This document shows positions 1 to 5,710 of a DNA stretch of 8,305 nucleotides, piece after piece. This DNA comes from Christensenella sp. UBA6880 (GTDB lineage Bacteria; Bacillota; Clostridia; Christensenellales; CAG-917). Made by a program: the position numbers and the translations under genes. Position 1 is the first letter of the stretch; each line of letters begins with the position of its first letter. Below the pieces are notes generated by a model. That model was given only the letters and a program-made list of their open reading frames with translations. It was not told where the DNA came from and made no database searches. The DNA lies in contig DKCG01000032.1 of NCBI GenBank assembly GCA_002449145.1, positions 107,312-115,616 on the forward strand, given 5' to 3'.

Positions 1-172
1 AAAGCGCAGTGGCATAATGAGGGAAATGCCCCTATCTATGCGAGCGCTGAGTGTTGCCCCACGCGAAGCGGACGCCGTGGGTTCCCTCAAATATATGCAG
101 AGGGGGAACGGCGGTAGGGGAAACACCTGAGGAAGGGGGGAAGCTTTAATTTCAAGTATTTTGTAGAGAAAT
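1..172 (+). repeat. Left copy of a structured intergenic repeat (inverted relative to 1905-2042)
   Basis: The first 23 bases are the exact reverse complement of 2020-2042, and the 14 bases at 159-172 (TTTTGTAGAGAAAT) are the exact reverse complement of 1905-1918. Both copies therefore share their two ends in the same relative order, while the interior differs in sequence and length (about 172 versus 138 bp). Some interior similarity remains next to the 23-bp end, for example a CATAGA block in the reverse-complement reading. The left copy can fold: 19-25 pairs with 82-88, and 58-63 pairs with 76-81 directly inside. The repeat starts at the window edge and probably continues to the left. No gene is credible here. 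What kind of element it is cannot be told from the sequence. Confidence 0.7.
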
Positions 173-181
173 AACAAATCC

Positions 182-210
182 TTGACAACCTTCGATACAA
201 ACTATAAAAT
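182..210 (+). promoter_or_regulatory. Sigma-A-type promoter for the lipoprotein gene
   Basis: A perfect -35 hexamer TTGACA (182-187) is followed after 17 bases by TAAAAT (205-210), one mismatch from the -10 consensus. Transcription would begin near 217, giving a leader of about 75 nt before the ATG at 292. The promoter lies immediately after the inner end of the left repeat, so the repeat itself would not be transcribed from it. Confidence 0.75.
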
Positions 211-291
211 AATATAGTGCTGTCTTTTATTTGTATATCTTTTATATATTTAATCGATAGGCTTAAAATCTTTAATCTAAAAGGGTAGATT

Positions 292-1686
292 ATGAAAAAA
301 CGTATCATTGCAAGCGTGCTTGCGCTCACGTTGATTGCAACTTGCGTGTTCACTCTTGCGGCGTGCAACAAAGGCGACGATCAGGACGTTCCCACGTCGT
401 TTGAAATGCCTGTGGGCGCACGTCCCGATTATTCGGTTCTCGAATCCTTTGCGGCAAACAAGGCTATCATCGATAAAGGCGTTGCCGAAAGCGCGAAAGC
501 GGACGACGACGAAACCAAAGACCAAGACGCAATCAAACAAGCGGTTATGGCTCTTTACACGTCCGCAAACGAAAGCAGAATAAACACTCCGTTGTCGCTT
601 GTGGTGCAAGAGAGCGACGCGGGCATCGAGATGGCAAAGGTCATTATGCATTCGTTCAATCTTCGCAACGGCGACAAGTGGTACTATCAACTTGCAACGA
701 GCGTACAACCTGCATCCGACGATCCGCTGTATAAGGTTATGGCGGCGGCAGCGGCGGCGTTTGCGGGGTATTTGAAAGTTGCATACACCAACGGCGACGG
801 CAACTACTGGTTCTTTGCAGGCAAGGGCGCGGCGTATTCGTGCGATTGCTCCGTTCCGACCTTCCCGTATGCGAAATTCGAGATTCAGGAAAAGGACCAT
901 CCGTTCGAGAGTCCGCTCACGCTTGACGAGTTCAACAACAAAGTTCACGTTTTGAGCAACTCTATTCACGAAATCAACAATATGGACTTCTGCGCCGAAA
1001 TCATCGCCGACAACGCTACGATAAAACTCGAAAACGGTCTCTATACGGTTGATTTTGCAATAGATATGGATTCGGACACCGAACTCCTCGAAAAGTGGTT
1101 TGCAAAGCCGCAAGAGGATATGAAAGAGGGGGGGCAAAAGATCAACTACTACAATTCCTACACGGCAACCCTTCAAATGTGGGACAACGGCTACGCAAAG
1201 TATTTTGAATCCCACGCCGACAGAAACGCAGGTACGGCAAGCGGCAAGCCCGTCGACAAATATAGTTACATATGGACGGAAGACGAAATCCTTAAACTCG
1301 TCGGACAAGACGTCGAGATTAAAGAAAAAGACAAGCATTCTCGCATAGAAACCGTCGATCAATACATCGAGGTGTATAGCAATCCCGACTACGTGAACAC
1401 CATTCAACTCGGATTTTTCGACATTCTCGGAATCGTAGTTGGCTGCATTGCCGCAGTGATAATCGTTATCGTCGTGACTATCGAAGTGCTCGTCAAGAAA
1501 GGCAAACTTCCCAAACTCGCCGCAAAGCGTGAAAAAGTAAAACAAAAACGTCTTGCAAAGAAAGCGGCAAAGGAAGAAAAGAAAATCGCATTGATTAACA
1601 ATAAAAATGTCGAAAACGCAAACGCCGAAAATACGGAATCTAAAAATGCAGAATCCGAAAGCGCTCAAAACGCGGACGAAGAATAA
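292..1686 (+). CDS. Unrecognised lipoprotein with C-terminal transmembrane helix and charged tail
   Basis: I do not recognise the family. The 464-residue product starts with a lipoprotein signal peptide: positive MKKR, a hydrophobic stretch to about residue 21, and the lipobox LAAC with the lipid-bearing Cys25. Residues 26-377 form a presumably extracytoplasmic domain rich in aromatic and acidic residues, with an alanine-rich patch (VMAAAAAAFAG) near residues 149-159 and a CDC motif around residue 180. Residues about 378-401 are a strong hydrophobic helix, followed by a Lys/Arg/Ala-rich segment (402-430, helical or coiled-coil in character) and an Asn/Glu/Ser-rich acidic end. By the positive-inside rule the tail should be cytoplasmic, so the protein would be anchored twice. 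The start is supported by AGGG at 282-285, six bases before the ATG. It has its own promoter and terminator, so it is monocistronic. An interior run of seven Gs lies at 1128-1134. The function is unknown. Confidence 0.9.
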   Translation: MKKRIIASVLALTLIATCVFTLAACNKGDDQDVPTSFEMPVGARPDYSVLESFAANKAIIDKGVAESAKADDDETKDQDAIKQAVMALYTSANESRINTPLSLVVQESDAGIEMAKVIMHSFNLRNGDKWYYQLATSVQPASDDPLYKVMAAAAAAFAGYLKVAYTNGDGNYWFFAGKGAAYSCDCSVPTFPYAKFEIQEKDHPFESPLTLDEFNNKVHVLSNSIHEINNMDFCAEIIADNATIKLENGLYTVDFAIDMDSDTELLEKWFAKPQEDMKEGGQKINYYNSYTATLQMWDNGYAKYFESHADRNAGTASGKPVDKYSYIWTEDEILKLVGQDVEIKEKDKHSRIETVDQYIEVYSNPDYVNTIQLGFFDILGIVVGCIAAVIIVIVVTIEVLVKKGKLPKLAAKREKVKQKRLAKKAAKEEKKIALINNKNVENANAENTESKNAESESAQNADEE

Positions 1687-1701
1687 ACGAATTTAATAAA
1701 G

Positions 1702-1740
1702 CCCCCATCTCGCAATGTCGAGATGGGGGGGGGTTTTTTT
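1702..1740 (+). terminator. Rho-independent terminator after the lipoprotein gene
   Basis: An 11-bp perfect stem (CCCCCATCTCG at 1702-1712 with its complement at 1719-1729) closes a 6-base loop. It is followed by four more Gs and a run of seven Ts (1734-1740). It begins 15 bases after the lipoprotein stop codon, so it most likely ends that transcript. Confidence 0.93.
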
Positions 1741-1843
1741 CTACAAGAGTGAACGGACGTGAACTCTAAATAACACATCACCCCTTCCCTTCGGGCTTTG
1801 GACTTCGGCGTTTGCAAGGCAATCCGCCTCGTTCGCTTTGGCT

Positions 1844-1868
1844 ACAACACATTCACCGAATGTGTTGT
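1844..1868. repeat. Perfect 11-bp inverted repeat with 3-base loop
   Basis: ACAACACATTC at 1844-1854 is exactly complementary to GAATGTGTTGT at 1858-1868, separated by ACC. There is no T-tract on either side, so it does not look like a terminator. It could be a hairpin of a transcribed element or a dimeric protein-binding site; nothing in the sequence decides between these. Confidence 0.7.
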
Positions 1869-1904
1869 TTAACGCGTCGCGCCCATATTGCTCAAACTTG
1901 CGTC

Positions 1905-2042
1905 ATTTCTCTACAAAAATATACGTCGTTCGCAAGAGGGGGCAGGACGCGATTGACTTCGTAACAATCGCTATTCCGTCACTGCGTTCCTTACGGCACT
2001 CACATAGAAAAGTATCGTCCCCTCATTATGCCACTGCGCTTT
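1905..2042 (-). repeat. Right copy of the structured intergenic repeat
   Basis: Read on the minus strand, this copy starts with the same 23 bases as the window's first 23 positions and ends with the same TTTTGTAGAGAAAT found at 159-172. It is about 34 bp shorter than the left copy. The 23-bp end overlaps one arm (2030-2037) of an 8-bp stem whose other arm is at 2052-2059, outside the shared part. The same arm is at 6-13 on the left, so the left copy probably has its partner arm beyond the window edge. Confidence 0.7.
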
Positions 2043-2179
2043 GTGCGCCAGGCAGTGGCCAACGGACGGCGCAGTCGCTTGTACTGCCCCGTCAAGTTCG
2101 GCGCTCGCTTTTCGAGCCGCCGTTGCGGCTCGCGTTACGTCTGCGAAGAAATTCATACGATTAATTAAAATTTTGGGTC

Positions 2180-2208
2180 TTTTATTCTTTGAATATATGT
2201 AGTATAAT
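2180..2208 (+). promoter_or_regulatory. Probable promoter of the nucleoside operon
   Basis: A perfect -10 hexamer TATAAT lies at 2203-2208 in an AT-rich segment. The best-placed -35 (TTTTAT, 2180-2185, 17-base spacer) is poor, so the promoter may be weak or depend on an activator. Transcription would start near 2215, about 38 bases before the pdp start codon. No obvious operator palindrome overlaps the -10. Confidence 0.6.
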
Positions 2209-2226
2209 ATCAATACAAAAAATTTG

Positions 2227-2247
2227 CGTGCGCTTGCGCGCGGGAGG
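2227..2247 (+). promoter_or_regulatory. Leader hairpin abutting the pdp ribosome binding site
   Basis: 2227-2232 can pair with 2237-2242 (six pairs including one G-U, loop CTTG), forming a GC-rich hairpin whose last base is the first G of the Shine-Dalgarno GGGAGG (2242-2247). That Shine-Dalgarno is five bases before the ATG at 2253 and fixes the start. The hairpin occupies much of the short predicted leader and could affect ribosome access or transcript stability. It does not match a riboswitch class that I know. Confidence 0.5.
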
Positions 2248-2252
2248 CATAT

Positions 2253-3554
2253 ATGAGAATGTACGACATTATTCGCAAAAAACGCGACGGCGGCGAACTT
2301 TCCAAAGAAGAAATCAACTTCTTTATTGACGGATACGTCAAGGGCGAAATCCCCGACTATCAGGCTTCGGCGTTGCTTATGGCGATTTTCTTTAACGGTA
2401 TGAACTTTGACGAAACGGTTGCGCTCACTTTTGCAGTGCGCGATTCGGGTCAACGTCTGGATTTTTCGTCAATAAACGGCATAAGAGTGGACAAGCACTC
2501 GACGGGCGGCGTGGGCGACAAAACAAGCCTTGTAGTTGCGCCTTTGGTTGCTTCGCTCGGCGTGAAAGTGGCGAAGATGAGCGGCAGAGGATTGGGGCAT
2601 ACGGGCGGCACGATTGACAAACTCGAATCCATACCCGGTTTCAGAACAGACCTTTCCGAAGAAGAATTTTTGAAAAACGTCAACGAAATCGGCGTTTGCA
2701 TAGTGGGGCAAAACAAGGACCTCGCGCCTGCGGACAAAAAGTTGTACGCACTTCGCGACGTTACGGCGACGGTTGACAGTTTGCCGCTCGTTGTGTCGAG
2801 CATTATGGGCAAAAAACTCGCAGCCGACGACGATTGCATAGTGCTTGACGTAAAGACGGGAAGCGGCGCGTTCACAAAAACCATAGAAGAAAGCAGAAAA
2901 CTTGCAAAAACTATGGTTGAAATAGGCAAACAAGCGGGCAAAAAAATGCTTGCGCTTATCACGGATATGGACAGACCTCTCGGCGACGCAATCGGCAACA
3001 CGCTCGAAGTCAAGGAAGCAATCGACACTTTGAACGGTCGCGGCCCAGAGGATTTCACCGAAATTTGCGTGATTTTGGCAACGAATATGCTCTACCTTGC
3101 AGGAAAGGGCAGCGTTGAGGAATGTGAAAAAATGGTCAAGGGCGCACTCGCAGACGGCAGCGCGCTCGAAACGTTCAAGAAGATGGTCAAGGCACAGGGC
3201 GGCGACGTCGAGTGTATCGAAAATCCCGACAAGTTTGCAAAAGCACCTGACGTTATGAGCGTAAAGGCGAAAAAGAGCGGATATATTCAACGCGTGGACA
3301 CCGAGGGTTACGGCATATCCAGCCTTCTTCTCGGCGCAGGCAGAAACACCAAAGAGGAAAGCATAGACTTTTCGGCAGGTATCGTCCTCAAAAAGAAAAC
3401 GGGCGATTACGTCAACGAGGGCGACGAGATTGCGGTTATGCACACTTCCGAAGAAAAGAGATTCGCACCCGCGCTTGAAAAGTTCTACGCTTCCACGATA
3501 ATAGGAGACGAAGAACCGCAAAAACGACCCATAGTGCTTGACAGAGTGGAATAA
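2253..3554 (+). CDS. pdp: Pyrimidine-nucleoside phosphorylase
   Basis: This cytosolic homodimeric enzyme phosphorolyses uridine, deoxyuridine and thymidine to base plus (deoxy)ribose-1-phosphate. The 433 residues equal the usual length of Bacillus-type Pdp. Visible are the phosphate-binding segment KHSTGGVGDKTS (81-92), Lys108, and the family signature SGRGLGHTGGTIDKLE (110-125). The pyrimidine-binding residues His82, Arg168, Ser183 and Lys187 sit at the positions known from Geobacillus PyNP. Small helical N-terminal, central alpha/beta, and C-terminal (from about residue 345) domains are all present. It is the first gene of the operon, with Shine-Dalgarno GGGAGG five bases upstream. Thymidine phosphorylase (deoA) is the close relative, but the length and these residues favour the broader pyrimidine enzyme. 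Confidence 0.96.
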   Translation: MRMYDIIRKKRDGGELSKEEINFFIDGYVKGEIPDYQASALLMAIFFNGMNFDETVALTFAVRDSGQRLDFSSINGIRVDKHSTGGVGDKTSLVVAPLVASLGVKVAKMSGRGLGHTGGTIDKLESIPGFRTDLSEEEFLKNVNEIGVCIVGQNKDLAPADKKLYALRDVTATVDSLPLVVSSIMGKKLAADDDCIVLDVKTGSGAFTKTIEESRKLAKTMVEIGKQAGKKMLALITDMDRPLGDAIGNTLEVKEAIDTLNGRGPEDFTEICVILATNMLYLAGKGSVEECEKMVKGALADGSALETFKKMVKAQGGDVECIENPDKFAKAPDVMSVKAKKSGYIQRVDTEGYGISSLLLGAGRNTKEESIDFSAGIVLKKKTGDYVNEGDEIAVMHTSEEKRFAPALEKFYASTIIGDEEPQKRPIVLDRVE

Positions 3555-3612
3555 GAGCATAAATCGCAAAACTCAAAGGACGAAAAAGTCAAAATTACGA
3601 AAGGATATACAA

Positions 3613-4209
3613 ATGGCAAAATTATATTTCAAATTCGGCGCAATGGGTTGCTCAAAGACGGCGCAGGCACTCATCACCAAGTTCAACTACGAAGAAAGAG
3701 GGATGAAAGTCGTGCTTGTCAAGCCCATCGTGGACACTCGCGACGGCGTGACGATAACCCGCTCTCGCATAGGACTTTCGGCAGAGGCAATCGCCGTTGC
3801 GCAAAACGAGGACTTGTATCAACTCTACAAGGACAAATTCAGCGGATACAACGTCATCATCGTTGACGAGTGTCAGTTCCTCACCCCCGAACAAGTCGAC
3901 CAACTGGGGCAAATCGTCATAGATTACAACATACCCGTGCTGTGCTTCGGGCTTGCGACCGATTTTACGACGCATATGTTCCCGGGGAGCAAACGCCTTT
4001 TCGAGATAGCAGAGTCGATAAGCGAGATAAAATCCGTGTGCAAGTGCGGCGCGAAAGCAACTGTCAACGCGCGTATGGACGACAACGGCAACATCGTTTT
4101 CAAGGGCGAACAAGTATGCCTCGGCGGAAACGACCGCTACGTCGCTATGTGCAGAAAGTGCTGGCTCAAAAAGAAAGCCGAACAAGAAGCGAAAGGCTTG
4201 TATCTGTGA
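3613..4209 (+). CDS. tdk: Thymidine kinase, type II (TK1-like)
   Basis: It phosphorylates thymidine (and deoxyuridine) with ATP to the monophosphate, salvaging it for DNA synthesis. The 198-residue protein has a P-loop region at 9-16 reading GAMGCSKT, the catalytic Glu86 in VDECQF (84-89), FPGS (123-126), and a zinc-binding set Cys143, Cys145, Cys180 and Cys183. The lasso-loop region GNDRYVAMCRKC (172-183) supplies the thymidine-contact tyrosine. The P-loop is unusual: the Gly that normally precedes the Lys is Ser14. GLATDF (113-118) has Ala where Arg is common. The ATG at 3613 is chosen because AGGA at 3602-3605 precedes it by seven bases and the protein begins MAKLYF, typical of the family. 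The frame stays open upstream to a TTG at 3538, which has no good ribosome site. The gap after pdp is 58 bp. Confidence 0.95.
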   Translation: MAKLYFKFGAMGCSKTAQALITKFNYEERGMKVVLVKPIVDTRDGVTITRSRIGLSAEAIAVAQNEDLYQLYKDKFSGYNVIIVDECQFLTPEQVDQLGQIVIDYNIPVLCFGLATDFTTHMFPGSKRLFEIAESISEIKSVCKCGAKATVNARMDDNGNIVFKGEQVCLGGNDRYVAMCRKCWLKKKAEQEAKGLYL

Positions 4210-4216
4210 GGTGAGT

Positions 4217-4849
4217 ATGGAAAGCATAGTTATCGGCATATGCGGCGGCACGGGAAGCGGCAAAACCACTCTTGCGAGCAGAATCAACAAGGCGTTCGGC
4301 TCGGACGCGGTTATGCTCAGTATGGATTCCTACTACAAGTCGAACAGGGATATTCCGTTTGAGGAAAGAGTGAAGATAAACTACGATCACCCCGATTCGT
4401 TCGACACCGATTTGCTCGTCGAGCATCTCACAAAACTGAAAAACGGCGAAACGATATACCATCCCGTGTACGACTTCACGCAGTATATGCGCACGGACGA
4501 GGTTGCCGAAACGAAAAGCGCGAAGGTCATTATCCTCGAAGGACTTTTGAACTTCTACAACAGCGACCTTTTGAAACTTCAGGACATCAAAATATTCGTC
4601 GACACCGACGCTGACGTGCGAATACTGAGGCGTATTCTGCGCGACGTGAAAGAAAGGGGCAGAAGCCTCGAATCCGTCGTGAATCAGTATCTTGCCACGG
4701 TCAAGCCGATGTACGAGCATTTCATTGAACCGACCAAACGATTTGCCGACATAATCGTACCCGAGGGCGGTTACAACGAAGTTGCGTACGAGATGATTGT
4801 CAACGCCATACTTCACAGAATCGCAAGCGACGAGCAAAAAGACGCCTAA
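4217..4849 (+). CDS. udk: Uridine kinase (uridine/cytidine monophosphokinase)
   Basis: It phosphorylates uridine and cytidine to UMP and CMP using ATP or GTP. The 210-residue product has the Walker A motif GGTGSGKT (10-17), DSYYK (37-41) and the NYDHPDSFD substrate-binding segment (55-63). It also has YDF (85-87), the Walker B-like VIILEG (104-109), and the Arg-rich lid after FVDTDAD (about 126-148). These are the standard features in the standard order and length. It begins seven bases after the tdk stop. The start ATG at 4217 is preferred because GAGGTGA (4208-4214) is a strong Shine-Dalgarno for it. A GTG two codons earlier (4211) lies inside that Shine-Dalgarno. The tight spacing suggests translation coupled with tdk. 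Confidence 0.95.
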   Translation: MESIVIGICGGTGSGKTTLASRINKAFGSDAVMLSMDSYYKSNRDIPFEERVKINYDHPDSFDTDLLVEHLTKLKNGETIYHPVYDFTQYMRTDEVAETKSAKVIILEGLLNFYNSDLLKLQDIKIFVDTDADVRILRRILRDVKERGRSLESVVNQYLATVKPMYEHFIEPTKRFADIIVPEGGYNEVAYEMIVNAILHRIASDEQKDA

Positions 4850-4909
4850 CCGCAAAAGCGGCGCGCGTATATAAACGAAAAATAAAAGAATAAATTTGAG
4901 GTAAAATAT

Positions 4910-5578
4910 ATGGAAATCAAAGAAATTTTGAGCAAATGCGACCACACCTTGCTTGCGCAAACGGCAACTTGGGATGAAATCAAAGCGATTTGCGACGACG
5001 GTATCAAGTATCAAACGGCGTCGGTATGCATTCCGCCTTGCTACGTCAAACAGGCAAGCGAGTACGCAAACGGCAGAGTGAAGATTTGCACGGTCATCGG
5101 ATTCCCCAACGGCTACAACACCACCGCCGTCAAGGAATTTGAAACCAAAGACGCAATTGCAAACGGCGCGGACGAAATCGATATGGTCATCAATATCGGT
5201 GAACTCAAGGCGGGCAACTACGATTACGTCGAAAACGAAATCAGAACTCTCAAAAACGCATGCGGCGAGAAGATTCTCAAAGTCATCATCGAAACTTGCC
5301 TTCTCACCGACGAAGAAAAAGTCAAGATGTGCGAACTCGTCACGAAAGCGGGCGCTGACTTTATCAAGACCTCTACGGGATTCTCGAAAGCAGGCGCAAC
5401 CTTTGCCGACATCGAACTTTTTGCAAAGCACGTCGGAAAGAACGTCAGAATGAAAGCCGCAGGCGGCATTTCCTCAATCGAGGACGCGGAAAAATTCATC
5501 GAACTCGGCGCGTCGAGACTCGGCACGAGCAGAATCGTCAAAATCGTCAAAAAGCAAGAAAGCGAAGGCGAGTATTGA
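4910..5578 (+). CDS. deoC: Deoxyribose-phosphate aldolase
   Basis: This class I aldolase cleaves 2-deoxyribose-5-phosphate to acetaldehyde and glyceraldehyde-3-phosphate, the last step of deoxynucleoside breakdown. The 222-residue TIM barrel has the standard bacterial length. Catalytic residues are visible: Asp91 in DEIDMVINIG, the Schiff-base Lys153 in FIKTSTGFS, and the proton-relay Lys182 in MKAAGGI. VIIETCLLT (125-133) is the usual strand between them. Shine-Dalgarno GAGGT (4898-4902) precedes the ATG by eight bases counted from its last core G. The 60-bp gap after udk holds only a short CCGC/GCGG stem (4850-4861) and an A-rich stretch, so it is probably cotranscribed. Confidence 0.96.
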   Translation: MEIKEILSKCDHTLLAQTATWDEIKAICDDGIKYQTASVCIPPCYVKQASEYANGRVKICTVIGFPNGYNTTAVKEFETKDAIANGADEIDMVINIGELKAGNYDYVENEIRTLKNACGEKILKVIIETCLLTDEEKVKMCELVTKAGADFIKTSTGFSKAGATFADIELFAKHVGKNVRMKAAGGISSIEDAEKFIELGASRLGTSRIVKIVKKQESEGEY

Positions 5579-5598
5579 TTGAATATGTTTGAATTTGC

Positions 5599-5682
5599 GC
5601 ATATGTAAATATGCAAAGGCGGCGGAAACGGATTATGCCGATTTGCCGCATATATACACGAGCGCATACTTAAATGCGTTCG
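5599..5682 (+). other. Three consecutive hairpins in the deoC-deoD spacer
   Basis: The 132-bp spacer contains three stems. 5599-5604 pairs with 5609-5614 around a GTAA loop. 5622-5631 pairs imperfectly with 5638-5649, with one or two bulges. 5659-5667 pairs with 5674-5682, nine pairs with one G-U and a six-base loop. None is followed by a T-tract, so they are not terminators on the + strand. They may stabilise or process the operon mRNA. No good promoter is seen in the spacer. Confidence 0.5.
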
Positions 5683-5710
5683 CAAAATAACGTAAAAAGG
5701 AAGTATCATT

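Larger units (their letters stand above)
1741..2160. other. 420-bp gene-free, hairpin-rich intergenic stretch
   Basis: No convincing gene is present. Open frames on both strands lack good ribosome sites and give low-complexity Arg/Ser/Leu-rich products. The stretch contains several stems: 1844-1854 with 1858-1868 (11 bp), 1949-1955 with 1965-1971 (7 bp), 2030-2037 with 2052-2059 (8 bp) and 2113-2120 with 2125-2132 (8 bp). Alternative pairings exist as well, such as 2044-2049 with 2068-2073 and 2051-2056 with 2083-2088. Positions 1905-2042 are the inverted partner of the repeat at the window's left edge. The stretch may consist of one or more dispersed repeats or a decayed non-coding element. 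Confidence 0.6.

Noticed and set aside
1..172. Possible riboswitch or CRISPR element in the left repeat
   Set aside because: No known riboswitch core is recognisable and there is no regularly spaced direct repeat. The promoter at 182-210 lies downstream, so the structure would not be in the lipoprotein mRNA leader.
277..1668. Long open frame on the minus strand (463 codons) opposite the lipoprotein gene
   Set aside because: The product is rich in Cys, Phe, Val and His with no recognisable domain, it has no promoter or ribosome site, and it mirrors a + strand gene with its own promoter, lipobox and terminator. It is a codon-usage shadow.
1838..2164. 108-codon + strand open frame in the gene-free stretch
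   Set aside because: The composition is Arg/Ser/Leu-rich, it runs across several perfect hairpins and the repeat copy, and no adequate ribosome site precedes it. It is best explained as non-coding repeat sequence.
1971..2453. 160-codon minus-strand open frame spanning the repeat and the start of pdp
   Set aside because: It overlaps the operon promoter and the pdp start, shows no family resemblance, and runs through the hairpin-rich stretch.
3538..3612. Upstream extension of tdk to a TTG overlapping pdp
   Set aside because: The 25 extra residues are Lys/Arg-rich and unlike the family, and the ribosome site at 3602-3605 fits the ATG at 3613.
4166..5431. Minus-strand open frame of 421 codons opposite udk and deoC, with similar ones at 2469-3569 and 6499-7530
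   Set aside because: Each lies opposite confidently identified enzymes with intact catalytic residues. The long antisense frames follow from the rarity of the codons TTA, CTA and TCA in these genes.
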